Origin: an uncultured Sulfitobacter sp.
GTDB lineage: Bacteria; Pseudomonadota; Alphaproteobacteria; Rhodobacterales; Rhodobacteraceae
Direction: 5' to 3'
NCBI RefSeq assembly: GCF_947502895.1
Contig: NZ_CANNBM010000001.1
Span: 1,426,001 to 1,490,000, forward strand
Length of the DNA: 64,000 nucleotides
Notes under the pieces: model-generated
Told to the model about the DNA's origin: nothing
Databases searched by the model: none
Seen by the model: only the letters and a program-made list of their open reading frames with translations
Shown here: positions 7,759-18,400 of the stretch, piece by piece
Layout: each line of letters starts with the position of its first letter
How positions within the stretch are numbered: the first letter of the stretch is position 1
Position numbers and translations under genes: made by a program

Positions 7759-9128
7759 GTGCTGAAGTCCCCTTTCGGTTTTACCCAGATTAACAGGATC
7801 AAACCGATGATGAACAGCCCCACAACGGGGCTAACGCCCAATCGCTGGCTTCCTGTCATCTGACTGGTGAGGGCGATGAGAGCAGGTGCAAGGAACGATG
7901 TAGCCTTGCCAGAAAGGGCATAAAGGCCGAACGCCTCGGTCATACGGGCGGGATTTGCCTGCCGCGTCATCATATTGCGAGAGGATGCTTGCAGCGCGCC
8001 TCCCGCTGCACCGATCACGGCACCAGCGATAAAGAAGGTCACATCGGGCATGTTAGAGCCTTCAGCGATGGGAATAAACAGAATCGATTCGGGCGTTATC
8101 GATACAATCAACAAGGAAACGAATGCCAGTGTGAGAACGCAAAAGATGATAACAGGCATTGGTCCTGCGCGACGGTCAACACGACCCGAAACCCAGCAGA
8201 ACGCAGCGCCCGAAATAATTGCGACGATACCGAATATGCCAACTTCGGTCACGCTCCAGCCCAGCACACCAACTGCATAAATGCCGCCAAAGGTATAAAG
8301 CCCGTTCAGCCCGTCCCGATAGAACATGGAAGAGCCGAGATAAGCCATCAAAGAGGGATGTTGCGGCAAGCCGCGTAGGGTCTTGAGCAGGTCACGCATG
8401 GCGTCACCGACCACCAGACGCGTTGCACCTACTTTGTGCGTGTCACGGGTATAGAGGAAAAATGGTATCATAAACACAGCGAACCAAACCGCTGAGAGTG
8501 GTCCAACAATGCGCGTGTCGGCTTTGGTTTCTTGATCCAAATCGAAAAGCGGCGACAGGCCTGCCATTGTCTTGCCACTTCCCGTTGCTTGAAACAGCAA
8601 CAGCATGATCACCAGCGCGATCAGCCCCCCGACATATCCAAACGCCCAGCCTGATCCCGAAATGCGGCCCAACTCTGCTGGATCATCGTCGAGTTCCGGC
8701 AGGTACGAGTTGGTGAAAATGGTAGCGAACTCCATTCCTATTAGGCCGATGCCAAAGAAGGTCAGCGCCCAAAGCACCGAGAAATCCTGCGGGGCCGTCC
8801 ACCACAGCGCGCCCGAACCTACAAAGTACATGAGTGAGAACAGCCATATCCAAGGCATCTTGCGCCCCGAGTTATCTGCAATCGCGCCTAGCAAAGGGGC
8901 AAGCAGGGCGATGCAAATGCCAGTAATGGCCAAACCCCAGCCCCAAGTGGCCTGCGCCTGCGCGCGAGCAGCTTCCTCAGCCAAACCGTCAGCAACCAGA
9001 TTGGCCGACAGTGTGCTGGTGAAATAAGGACCGAAAATGAAGGTCAGGATTAGTGTGTTGTAGGGCTGACTTGCCCAGTCAAAGAAATACCAGCCCCAGA
9101 TCCGCTTGCGTTGTGACAGTACGGCCAT
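7755..9128 (-). CDS. UMF1-family MFS transporter (Atg22-like)
   Basis: Twelve-helix major facilitator of 457 residues, UMF1/Atg22-like branch. The N-terminal WGWYFFDWASQPYNTLILTF is the branch signature. A further family feature is the GSGWAFGYVGGLIAL segment. Substrate unknown; eukaryotic Atg22 exports amino acids from vacuoles, but bacterial members are uncharacterised. It overlaps mepA by 4 nt, which links it to cell-wall turnover by position: uptake of a released muropeptide or amino acid is possible but only an inference. Confidence 0.85.
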   Translation of the reverse strand: MAVLSQRKRIWGWYFFDWASQPYNTLILTFIFGPYFTSTLSANLVADGLAEEAARAQAQATWGWGLAITGICIALLAPLLGAIADNSGRKMPWIWLFSLMYFVGSGALWWTAPQDFSVLWALTFFGIGLIGMEFATIFTNSYLPELDDDPAELGRISGSGWAFGYVGGLIALVIMLLLFQATGSGKTMAGLSPLFDLDQETKADTRIVGPLSAVWFAVFMIPFFLYTRDTHKVGATRLVVGDAMRDLLKTLRGLPQHPSLMAYLGSSMFYRDGLNGLYTFGGIYAVGVLGWSVTEVGIFGIVAIISGAAFCWVSGRVDRRAGPMPVIIFCVLTLAFVSLLIVSITPESILFIPIAEGSNMPDVTFFIAGAVIGAAGGALQASSRNMMTRQANPARMTEAFGLYALSGKATSFLAPALIALTSQMTGSQRLGVSPVVGLFIIGLILLIWVKPKGDFST

Positions 9129-9193
9129 TGAAGCGCCCCCTCTTTTGCACCCACATAGAACAGGCTGTGCCTATTGGCGCAAGAAGAGGTTGC

Positions 9194-9736
9194 CTAGCTG
9201 TCTTGCATTGGCGGCCATGGCCGTGTCGCCTCTGCGCGGGTCCAGTTGGCGATCCAGTCGGGCATTGGCGGCGATACGACATCTTGGCCCAACGCTGTCA
9301 ACACACGGGGCGGGGCGACGATGCCGTTTTTGTCTGTCACAGCGGCACGGTACAGCACATGGCTTGCGCATTCGCCGTCCCGCTTCCACATGGATTGCTC
9401 GATGTATATAAATTTATCGTCCCAGCAGACAGCTCGGCTGCGCACGGTAAACCGTTCAAACCCGCGAATGCGACGGCGAAAACGCACATGCGATCCGGCC
9501 ATCGTTAGCGCCCACCGCTCGCGCTTTAATACAGTGATAAGGCCGGCGCGGCGGGCCATCGCAATGCGCCCCAGATCGTAGAGCGTAAGGGCCCTTCCGT
9601 TGTTCAGTTCCAGAAACACGTCCAGATCCTGCGGCCAGCAGATGTGGTGCGAAACATGCGTATCAGTCAGGGATGTAAATTGTGGCTGGCGGCCAGCCAG
9701 ATAGACATCTTTGATAAGGCGGATAAACGGGAACAT
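9194..9736 (-). CDS. Acyl-CoA thioesterase, 4HBT-like hotdog fold
   Basis: Protein of 180 residues with the hotdog-fold layout of 4HBT-2/YbgC-like thioesterases: HICWPQDLDVFLELNNGRALTLYDLGRIAMARRAGL carries the Asp/Asn-containing entry to the active-site helix, followed by beta strands. It probably hydrolyses an acyl-CoA; chain length is unknown. The frame stays open 67 codons further up, but that part is antisense to yggT. ATG 9736 has AAGGAGGT at ideal spacing. Head of the minus-strand run and divergent from yggT. Confidence 0.8.
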   Translation of the reverse strand: MFPFIRLIKDVYLAGRQPQFTSLTDTHVSHHICWPQDLDVFLELNNGRALTLYDLGRIAMARRAGLITVLKRERWALTMAGSHVRFRRRIRGFERFTVRSRAVCWDDKFIYIEQSMWKRDGECASHVLYRAAVTDKNGIVAPPRVLTALGQDVVSPPMPDWIANWTRAEATRPWPPMQDS

Positions 9737-9871
9737 GCACAGACCTCCTTTGTTGCCCCTCCAAATGACCTTGGTGCGGATAACGTCAACCATGAACCTT
9801 GCGGCACCCTTGTCCTTTTCTCGTGCGGGGCTTAACTGCTGTGCATCTGTTTCCTGAAAGGACTGCGCGCC

Positions 9872-10159
9872 GTGACATCCCTGTTTATGATCCTGATGCT
9901 TTTGCTGAATATCCTGTGGTTTTTCATCATTGCCCATGTGGTGATGTCGTGGCTGATCAACTTTCAGGTGCTCAACACGCGCCAGCCTTTGGTGGCCCAG
10001 CTGTGGTATGGCATCAACCGCTTGTTAGAGCCTATCTATGCACCCATTCGCCGTGTTCTTCCCAATATGGGCGGGCTTGATCTGGCTCCGCTCGCAGTGC
10101 TGATCGGTGTGGCAATTGCGCGGATCGTGCTGACAAACAACGCGGCCCTCTTTTACTAG
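9872..10159 (+). CDS. yggT: YggT-family inner-membrane protein
   Basis: A 95-residue membrane protein with one YggT repeat: two hydrophobic helices separated by a loop containing LEPIYAPIRRVLPNMGGLDLAPL, the family signature. Many homologues have two repeats; the single-repeat form is common in Alphaproteobacteria. YggT proteins are linked with osmotic stress and cell division/envelope upkeep but have no defined activity. Starts at GTG 9872 with GAAAGGA upstream. Confidence 0.88.
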   Translation: MTSLFMILMLLLNILWFFIIAHVVMSWLINFQVLNTRQPLVAQLWYGINRLLEPIYAPIRRVLPNMGGLDLAPLAVLIGVAIARIVLTNNAALFY

Positions 10160-10252
10160 GCTCTTCTGCGAAAAAGCAGTGAGAAGTCCTTGCCCCCTTA
10201 GGGGGGATATGGGAGTCTGGCTTTGCTGCTTTTCCCAACTTCAGGTTTCTTC

Positions 10253-12301
10253 ATGTCCGGCGCTGCCCCGCTGCTAAAAGATGTTTTCGGCTTTGACGGT
10301 TTCCGGCCTGGTCAGGAAGAGATTGTAGAGGCTGTAACCGCTGGTGAAAACGTGTTGGCAATCATGCCGACAGGGGGCGGTAAGTCCCTGTGTTTCCAGC
10401 TGCCCGCATTGATGCGCGAAGGCGTCACTGTTGTGATTTCGCCGCTGATTGCGCTGATGCGCGATCAGGTTCGTGCGCTGCAAGAAGTGGGTGTGGGGGC
10501 GGGTGCCCTGACCTCTGGCAATACCCCCGAGGAGACGGATGCGGTTTGGGAGGGGTTGGAAGCTGGCACGCTGAAACTGCTCTATATGGCGCCAGAGCGT
10601 TTGGCTGCTGGATCGGTGATGGGGATGCTCAAACGCGTGGGCGTGCGCATGATCGCCGTTGACGAGGCGCACTGCGTCAGCCAGTGGGGCCATGATTTCC
10701 GTCCTGATTATCTGCGCATCGGAGAGTTGAAGCGCGCGCTTGATGTGCCGCTGGCCGCATTCACGGCCACGGCCGATACAGAAACGCAGGCCGAAATTGT
10801 TCAAAAGCTATTTGGGGGCACTCCGCCGAGGGCGTTTTTGCGTGGCTTTGACCGCCCGAATATTCACCTGATGTTCGCGGCCAAGAACAGCCCGCGCAAC
10901 CAGATCCTGAACTTTGCTGCTGCGCGACGGGGCCAGTCCGGAATTGTCTATTGCGGGACGCGTGCAAAAACCGAAGGCATCGCGCGCGCGCTGAATGATG
11001 CGGGTCAGACGGCCATCCACTATCATGGTGGGATGGAAGCCGAGGACCGACGCATCGCAGAGCGGCGTTTTCAGCAAGAGGACGGATTGATTGTTGCGGC
11101 GACAGTGGCCTTCGGGATGGGTATCGACAAACCTGATATTCGCTGGGTGGCCCACGCTGATTTGCCCAAAAGCATAGAAAGCTATTATCAGGAAATTGGT
11201 CGCGCGGGCCGTGATGGCGCACCCGCTGAAACGCTCACCCTATTTGGTCCCGAAGATATCCGCCTGCGCCGCACCCAGATTGACGAAGGGCTTGCCCCGC
11301 CCGAGCGGCGTAGCGCCGATCATGCGCGCCTGAACGCGCTGCTGGGTCTGGCTGAGGCGCTGGATTGCCGGCGCAAAACGCTGCTGGGCTATTTTGACGA
11401 AAGCGAAGTCACCTGTGGTCGCTGTGATCTGTGTGATAACCCTGTAGATACGTTTGATGGCACAACGGCGGTGCGCAAGGCGCTGTCTGCCATGCTGCGT
11501 ACCGAGGAGTGGTTCGGCGCTGGCCATTTGATTGACATTTTGCTGGGCAACGAGACGGACAAGGTTAAACAGCGCGGGCATCAATCGTTACCGACATACG
11601 GCGTCGGCACCGAGTATTCCAAGCCCGAATGGCAGGCCGTCTTTCGCCAGATGATGGGCCGTGATTTGATCCGGCCGGATCCTGCGCGTCATGGCGCATT
11701 GCGCATGACAGATGCGGCCCTACCCATCTTGCGCGACGAGGCTAAAATCACCCTGCGCCGCGATAGCATCAAGGCTGCGGGCAGCGCCACCCGCCGTCCT
11801 GCGGTAAAAGCGATGGTGAGTGATGAAGACGCGCCGTTGCTGAGCGCGCTCAAGGCCAAGCGGCGCGGCCTTGCAGAGGCGGCTAAAGTGCCAGCTTACA
11901 TCATCTTTACCGACCGAACCTTGATCGAAATGGCAGAAACGCGCCCTGCAAATCTTGACCAGATGGCGGGTGTCAGCGGCATTGGTGCCAAAAAGCTGGA
12001 AAGTTATGGTGCAGCGTTTCTGGAGGTGATTAACGGCGAAGCCGAAGTAATGCATCCCCGCCGCCGTAAACTGGTGGGACGTGACGCAGGCACGATTTAT
12101 GATCAATTGCTGGAAAAACAGGCAGAGCTTTCGCGCGGGGCGATGGGTACGGAAAAGCCGCTGAGCTGCTCGGCGTCTGTGTTGGCCAAAGTTGCACAGA
12201 TGTACAATGCCGATGCCGAAGGCCTGACGCGGGTATTGGGAGAGCGGCGCGCCGAGCGATTTGGCGCCGCATTTCTGGACGTCCTGCGGGACGCGGACTA
12301 A
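10253..12301 (+). CDS. recQ: ATP-dependent DNA helicase RecQ
   Basis: 3'-5' superfamily 2 helicase for recombination and stalled-fork repair, 682 residues. In order: Walker A MPTGGGKSLCFQLPA (Lys44), DEAH box VDEAHCVSQWGHDFRPDY (Asp137), helicase C domain with GMGIDKPDIRWV and QEIGRAGRDG, zinc site CGRCDLC (Cys388, 391, 394 plus a preceding Cys), winged-helix RQC region, and a single HRDC domain (about 515-590). A TTG-started frame would add ten residues; ATG 10253 (MSGAAPLLKDVFGFDG) fits family starts. It may be cotranscribed with yaaA 28 bp downstream. Confidence 0.96.
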   Translation: MSGAAPLLKDVFGFDGFRPGQEEIVEAVTAGENVLAIMPTGGGKSLCFQLPALMREGVTVVISPLIALMRDQVRALQEVGVGAGALTSGNTPEETDAVWEGLEAGTLKLLYMAPERLAAGSVMGMLKRVGVRMIAVDEAHCVSQWGHDFRPDYLRIGELKRALDVPLAAFTATADTETQAEIVQKLFGGTPPRAFLRGFDRPNIHLMFAAKNSPRNQILNFAAARRGQSGIVYCGTRAKTEGIARALNDAGQTAIHYHGGMEAEDRRIAERRFQQEDGLIVAATVAFGMGIDKPDIRWVAHADLPKSIESYYQEIGRAGRDGAPAETLTLFGPEDIRLRRTQIDEGLAPPERRSADHARLNALLGLAEALDCRRKTLLGYFDESEVTCGRCDLCDNPVDTFDGTTAVRKALSAMLRTEEWFGAGHLIDILLGNETDKVKQRGHQSLPTYGVGTEYSKPEWQAVFRQMMGRDLIRPDPARHGALRMTDAALPILRDEAKITLRRDSIKAAGSATRRPAVKAMVSDEDAPLLSALKAKRRGLAEAAKVPAYIIFTDRTLIEMAETRPANLDQMAGVSGIGAKKLESYGAAFLEVINGEAEVMHPRRRKLVGRDAGTIYDQLLEKQAELSRGAMGTEKPLSCSASVLAKVAQMYNADAEGLTRVLGERRAERFGAAFLDVLRDAD

Positions 12302-12329
12302 GTAACCATCGAAGCAAAGAGGAGCGGAC

Positions 12330-13109
12330 ATGCTTGTTGTGATTTCACCTGCGAAAAAGCTGGACTGGGCGTTACGTGACGTCGATACGACCACTCCTGA
12401 CTTTCTGGACAACGCCGCAGAGCTGGTGGAGGCCGCGCGCGGGCTGAGCGTGAGTGATTTGAAGTCTCTCATGTCGCTGAGCGAAAACCTTGCGGCGCTG
12501 AACCGAGAGCGGTTTCAAACCTATGTCGAGGCGCCGGAAGCCGATCTGACGCGCCCTGCCGCGTTGGCCTTTGCGGGGGACACCTATCAGGGGCTGGAGG
12601 CAGACAGTCTGGACGCAGAAGAGCTGGCCTTTGCACAGGATCATCTGCGCATTTTGTCAGGGCTATACGGTGTGCTTCGCCCGTTGGATGCGATCCAGCC
12701 TTACCGTTTGGAGATGGGCAGCAAGCTGAAAACACAGCGAGGTAAGAACCTCTATGAATATTGGGGTAGCGAACTGTCTAATGCTTTGAATGCACAGGCG
12801 GATGCAACGAACAGCGATGTTTTGGTCAATTGTGCCAGTCAGGAGTATTTCGGCGCAGTCGACCTGAAGGCGCTCAAGCTGCGTGTGATCACACCGCAAT
12901 TTATGGAAGACAAAGGCGACGGGAAAGGCCCTAAAATCGTCAGCTTTTATGCAAAAAAAGCACGCGGTGCGATGGCACGGTTCGTTATGCAAAAGCGGAT
13001 AAATCAACCTGATGGTATTTTGGAGTTTGATATAGGCGGCTATGCCTATACGCCCGAGTTGTCCAAACCTGACACGCCTGTTTTCTTGCGTCCTTATCCA
13101 GCCTCCTGA
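12330..13109 (+). CDS. yaaA: Peroxide-stress protein YaaA (DUF328)
   Basis: A 259-residue cytosolic protein of the YaaA/DUF328 family, which in E. coli lowers free intracellular iron under H2O2 stress and binds DNA. The start MLVVISPAKKLDW is the family hallmark; further conserved blocks are LYGVLRPLDAIQPYRLEMG and NCASQEYF. AGAGGAGCGG precedes the ATG. Follows recQ closely on the same strand; the 3' end overlaps the convergent sensor kinase gene by 16 nt. Confidence 0.95.
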   Translation: MLVVISPAKKLDWALRDVDTTTPDFLDNAAELVEAARGLSVSDLKSLMSLSENLAALNRERFQTYVEAPEADLTRPAALAFAGDTYQGLEADSLDAEELAFAQDHLRILSGLYGVLRPLDAIQPYRLEMGSKLKTQRGKNLYEYWGSELSNALNAQADATNSDVLVNCASQEYFGAVDLKALKLRVITPQFMEDKGDGKGPKIVSFYAKKARGAMARFVMQKRINQPDGILEFDIGGYAYTPELSKPDTPVFLRPYPAS

Positions 13110-15286
13110 GCGTTTGTATCCATGACGGGCAGTGTTCCCTTTGGCTGGGCAAGCTGCACGTGTTCTTCGATCGCGGCGCGGCGCAATGGCTTGGTCAGGT
13201 AGTGATCCAGCCCTGCTTGTAGAATGGTCTTGTCATCATCGGGCAGCGCGTGAGCCGTCATGGCGACAATCGGGATATGCCCCCCTGTGCGTGCTTCGAT
13301 CTTGCGAATTTCCTGTGTCGCCTCTTTGCCGTCCATACGCGGCATGGAAATATCCATAAAGACAAGATCGGGCTTAAAGCTTTGATAAAGCGCTACAGCC
13401 TCTTCACCGTTCTCGGCGAATTCCAGAATGATGTTCAGCGATTTGACCATCTTGCTAAAGACGAGACGGTTTGTGCGGTTGTCCTCGGCTGCCAGTATTC
13501 GCATGGGGCGTAGTTCTGGCGTCTGATCGGCCGCCGTTTGTGCGGGGGGCGGTGGTGCCTCTGCTGGCGCTATATCCTTCAATACCGAGAAGAGCGTTTT
13601 GCGCGGTAGCGGTTTTTGCATCATTGCGGCAAACCCTTGCGCTGCAGGATCTTCCTTTACGCTTATCAGGCTTGCGCTGAGCAAGATCACGGGTGTTTCA
13701 TCGCCCTTTTCCCGCAGCTGCGCCATAAGAGCCAGCGCGTCTACCTCCGGCGGTTTATGATCTGCAACGATCAAATCAATCTGCCCGTCGACAGCCTTCA
13801 ATGCCTCGCTGGTTGAGGACACTCCGACAGTCTTGAGTTGTAGCTGCGCCAATTGCCGCTCCAGAATACCGCGGTTCTCAACGCTGTCATCCAGCACCAT
13901 CACTTGCCGCATCTGCGAGGCGAGTGATGGATAAGAGACGTCCACTTCACCGTCGGCCGCCATCTCGACGCGGAAGCCAAAGCACGACCCGACGCCTTCT
14001 TCGGATGTAACCCAGATTTCACCCTTCATCAGCTGAACCAGACGTTTGGTGATCGCAAGACCAAGGCCTGTGCCGTCAAACTGGCGGTTCCGCTCGTTCT
14101 CGACTTGATTGAACTCGCCGAAGATATGGGCGGTCATGTGATCGGGAATACCGATGCCTGTATCCTCTACCGTCATGTGAATGGCGACGATCCCTGTGCC
14201 TGCATCCGTTATCCCTGTGACACGAATCAAAACGTGGCCCTCTGTCGTGAATTTGACTGCATTGCCGATCAGGTTGGTCAGCACTTGCCGCACACGTCCT
14301 GCGTCCCCCATCAGGTTGGTGGGCAGAAACAGATCATAGTCCAGCAACAGATCCAGCCCCTTGTCGCGGGCCATTGGCTGTAGCAGCATGATGACCTCCT
14401 GGCAGGCGCGTTCCAGATCAAAGGGCGCATTGTGCAGCTCCAGCCTGTCGGCTTCGATCTTGGAGTAATCCAGCACATCGTTGATGATTACCAACAACGC
14501 TTCACCCGAGTTTTTGATCGTCTGCACGTATAGACGCTGTTCTTCGTTCAGCACCGTATCATCAAGCAACTCGGCCATGCCGACGACACCATTCATTGGC
14601 GTTCTGATCTCGTGGCTCATATTGGCAAGGAAGGCGGACTTGGCGCGGTTGGCAGCTTCGGCTTGCTCGCGCGCGGCGTCCAGTTCCCGCTCGTACTGGA
14701 CCGTCGTGGTAATATCGAGCCCAAGTGAGACCACGTCACCGCCCGGTCCGCGCTGGTCGATCATTTTAATGTATTGACCGTTCCAAAGCTGGATAACTTC
14801 GGGCTCTGGGTTCTGCTGCTGGAAACGGCTCAGCATACGCTGGCGCCATGCGGTGGGTTCCATTCCGCCCAGATCAACGATGCCTTCATCTGTTAAGGCT
14901 TGAAGGATGGTGACGAAATTCACACCCGGTTGGATAACTTCCAGTCCCTCGAACACAGCCAGATAGGACTGGTTTGCCATGATCAGGTGATTGTCTCCGT
15001 CGAAAAAGGCAAAACCGTCCTTGATCGTCTCGATCGAATGCCACAACCGCCGCTCGACGACGGCGATTTTTTCGTGTGCGGCGTGCAGATCAGAGCGGAC
15101 CTTGCGATTCTCTGCGCCCATGCTTTCGACCAGCGCGCGGGTATCGACGATTTCATCACTCAACTGGCGCGCATGGCGGCCAAGTTTGCGATTTGCGGCG
15201 AAAAGCTCGGCCTTTTTCAGCTCCAGCATTCGTTCTGCCGCCAAACGGCCCCGCCGCTCTTCGGTGAGTTTTTGCTGTAGGCTCAT
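13094..15286 (-). CDS. Hybrid sensor histidine kinase with PAS and two receiver domains
   Basis: 730 residues, with no obvious transmembrane segment, so probably cytosolic. Order: N-terminal coiled coil (about 1-85), PAS domain (about 88-200), HisKA dimerisation domain with SHEIRTPMNG (His225), HATPase domain with NLIGNAVKF, DTGIGIP and GTGLGLAI boxes, receiver 1 (about 480-590; IVADHKPPE, with PP instead of the usual MP), and receiver 2 (about 605-725; FMDISMPRMDG, Asp645). No HPt domain and no partner regulator in the window, so it is an orphan hybrid kinase. TTG at 15313 is possible; ATG 15286 has GAGG five bases upstream. Divergent from the A2M gene. Confidence 0.9.
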   Translation of the reverse strand: MSLQQKLTEERRGRLAAERMLELKKAELFAANRKLGRHARQLSDEIVDTRALVESMGAENRKVRSDLHAAHEKIAVVERRLWHSIETIKDGFAFFDGDNHLIMANQSYLAVFEGLEVIQPGVNFVTILQALTDEGIVDLGGMEPTAWRQRMLSRFQQQNPEPEVIQLWNGQYIKMIDQRGPGGDVVSLGLDITTTVQYERELDAAREQAEAANRAKSAFLANMSHEIRTPMNGVVGMAELLDDTVLNEEQRLYVQTIKNSGEALLVIINDVLDYSKIEADRLELHNAPFDLERACQEVIMLLQPMARDKGLDLLLDYDLFLPTNLMGDAGRVRQVLTNLIGNAVKFTTEGHVLIRVTGITDAGTGIVAIHMTVEDTGIGIPDHMTAHIFGEFNQVENERNRQFDGTGLGLAITKRLVQLMKGEIWVTSEEGVGSCFGFRVEMAADGEVDVSYPSLASQMRQVMVLDDSVENRGILERQLAQLQLKTVGVSSTSEALKAVDGQIDLIVADHKPPEVDALALMAQLREKGDETPVILLSASLISVKEDPAAQGFAAMMQKPLPRKTLFSVLKDIAPAEAPPPPAQTAADQTPELRPMRILAAEDNRTNRLVFSKMVKSLNIILEFAENGEEAVALYQSFKPDLVFMDISMPRMDGKEATQEIRKIEARTGGHIPIVAMTAHALPDDDKTILQAGLDHYLTKPLRRAAIEEHVQLAQPKGTLPVMDTNAQEAG

Positions 15287-15421
15287 CCATTCCTCATTGG
15301 TCGCAGGGCGCAAACCACCTTGTGCGCCGAGCGGGGTAAATATCGGCTTAAGGCCAACACCCTTGATTGGGCGGTGTTGGGCGTGTCACGCTACAGCCAT
15401 TCAGGAAAAAGGGATTCTGTC

Positions 15422-18400
15422 ATGCGTATTTTGCAATCAGTGACGGGTGCAATAGTGTTGTTGGCGGTGAGCATTGCCGCCGCTTCTGCGCAACCCGCCG
15501 TGCCTGAACACCGCTATGTCTATGCGCAAGATACAGATTTCTTTGGTGCCGATTTGGCACAGATGTTTGATACAACGCGCAGCGCCTGCGCCCGCGCATG
15601 CAGCGCACAAAGAGACTGTGTTGCGTTTACTTTCAACACCCGCTCAAACGCTTGTTTCCCAAAATCTGGCGTGACGCAGACAGAATTTTTTGAAGGCGCT
15701 TTGTCCGCGCGTAAACAAACCACACCCGCTGATATTCACGCATTGGCTGCCGTGCGGCTGGCAGAGCTGGGGTTCCAGAACGAGGCAGATATCGCTTTGG
15801 CTGTGGCGCTGGTCCAGACCAATGCGGACCGCTATATGCTAGGGGGTATTACGCTTGAGGATGCTGTTGCCGCGTTGGACGCTGCTGTAACCCGTGGCGA
15901 CATACCTGCCGCTGCGCGTTGGGCGGGTAGTGCGGTTGCGCTGACAGATCGTGGGTACGTGTGGGCGCGTCTTGCATGGCTCGGCTTGCGCCCACGCGGT
16001 GATACGCCGCGTGATTTGCACCGCCGCTTGCAGCGCGAGGCCGTTCCAGCCGCAATCAATGCCTATCTGCGTGCCCAAAGCGTAGCACAGCAAGTGACCG
16101 CCCTTGATCTGCTGTCCCGTGCGTTAGAGGCAAACAGGCGAGGCCGCGAAATGATCGCACCCTTACGCCTTGCAGCAGGCCTTGAGCCGCGAGAGGAAAT
16201 TCAGGCGCGGCTGGATACAGCTATCGGGAAATACGGCTTTCGCATCACAGACACGCGGGTAGACAATAACGCAGCCCGCCCGCGTATCTGTGCCGAGTTT
16301 TCGGAAAAGCTGGTGCAGGCGGGGGTGGATTATCAGCCCTTCGTGCGCCTGACCGATCCAGCCTTGGTTGTCGAAGCTGGCGCGCAGGAACTCTGTATTG
16401 ATGGTGTCAGCCATGGCGCCCGTTACACGGCTACGTTCCGCGCGGGTCTGCCAGCGGCCAGTGGCGAGGTTTTGCACAACGACATAGCCGTGACCCTTTA
16501 TGTACGTGACCGTGATCCATCGGTGCGTTTTTCGGGCCGAGCATACGTTCTGCCGCGTAGCGCGCAGGCCGCTTTGCCTGTCGAAACGGTGAATACCGAT
16601 ACCGTCGAGCTGACCCTGCGCCGTGTAAGTGACCGAAATTTACTGCGTGCCATGCAAGACAGCTATTTCGGCAAGCCGCTTAGCAAATATGAAGAAGACG
16701 CGTTCTCCAGCACAATCGCTCAGGATGTCTGGTCAGGGTCGGGGGAGGTGAAAAACACCCTGAACGTGACCATGACCACGCGGTTGCCGCTGGACGAAGC
16801 ATTGGCTGGCGAGCCTGCGGGCATCTATGCACTGACGGCAGGGATCAAAGGGGCAGACCCTTACGAAAATCCCGCAGCGACACAATGGTTCATCCTGACG
16901 GATTTGGGTCTTGCGACGGTAACAGGGGTCGATGGATTGCACGCAACCGTGCGCAGCCTGCGTGATGCCAAACCGCGCGCTGGTGTCTCGCTTAGCCTGA
17001 TCTCACAGGCGAACGCAGTTCTGGGTGAAGTCGAGACAGATGATCAGGGTCGCGCGCATTTTCCGGCAGGTTTGACGCGGGGCAATGGTGCCGCAGCGCC
17101 TGCGCTGCTGATGGCTGTCGGCGCCGGAGGAGATGCGGCCTTTCTATCCCTGCGCGAGCCTGCATTCGATCTGTCGGATCGCGGTGTCGAAGGCCGCGCC
17201 CCTGCGCCCGCGATTGATACGTATCTAAGCACGGATCGCGGTGCCTATCGCGCAGGCGAAACGATTTTTGCAACTGTTCTGACCCGCGATGCTCAGGGCC
17301 GCGCCGTCAACGGGTTGCCGCTAGTCGCTGTGCTTAGACGTCCGGATGGTGTCGAATACAGCCGGACGCTCAGCACGAATAGTGCGGTAGGGGGGCATGT
17401 GTTTGCCTTGCCTGTTAGTGGGCAAGCGCCGCGCGGCGCGTGGCGACTGGATGTGGTCGCTGACCCCGCCCAAGGCCCGCTTTCGTCCCAGACGATATTG
17501 GTCGAGGATTTTTTGCCCGACCGGATCGAATTTGATCTTTCATTGCCTGATGCATCGCTTGGGCTGGGTGACACGCCACCCATGCAGATTGATGCACGAT
17601 ATCTGTTTGGCGCTCCCGCATCAGATTTGTCAGTGGAAGGAGAAGCCCGCTTGCGCATGACCCGCAATCTCGACGCCTATCCTGATTTTGTCTTCGGGCG
17701 CTATGATCAACGCTTTGACACACGCACTACATATCTGGATGCCGTCCGTACCGATGCCGCAGGAGCGGCCCGAATTGCGCTGCGTATGCCTAAGCTGGAA
17801 GAGATGCCAAGCCAGCCATTGGAAGTTGCCATCGTTGCGCGGATCGCCGAAGGGTCTGGCCGCGCTGTCGAGCGGCGGATGACCCGCGCCTTGCGGCCTG
17901 ACGGGCCATTGATCGGGATTAAACAAAAATTTGAAGGGGTCCTGGCCGAGGGAACTGACGCAGTGTTTGATCTTATCGCAACTCAGGACGAGCTTCCTGT
18001 GCGCTGGACATTCAACCGGATTGAAACGCGCTATCAATGGTATCAAAGCGGTGGCGGCTGGGCATGGGAGCCGTTGACTCGCCGCATTCGCGTGGCCAGT
18101 GGCGAAACGGATTTGGGCAACACGCCTACTTCGCTCACCCTGCCGACCGAATGGGGCAAATACGAACTTTTGGTCGAACACGCGGGCGCAGCCTACGCAG
18201 TGTCATCCGTCCTCATATCCTCTGGGTGGTATGGCGGAGATAGTGCAAACGATACGCCCAATTTTCTGCCTGTGTCACTGGACCGCGAAACATACCGTAT
18301 TGGCGATACGGCACAGTTGCGTATCGTTGCCCCACACGCAGGCATTGCCGATATTTCCGTGATGTCCAATCGGGTGATTGAACAGACAGCACTTGCTGTG

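Noticed and set aside
9737..9937. 67-codon N-terminal extension of the thioesterase frame.
   Set aside because: It is antisense to yggT and its promoter, is low in family similarity, and the ATG at 9736 has a perfect AAGGAGGT.
10163..10206. Hairpins CTGC/GCAG and CCCCC-TTA-GGGGG between yggT and recQ.
   Set aside because: Neither is followed by a T-run on either strand, the second loop is only three bases and the arms are low complexity; not enough for a terminator call.
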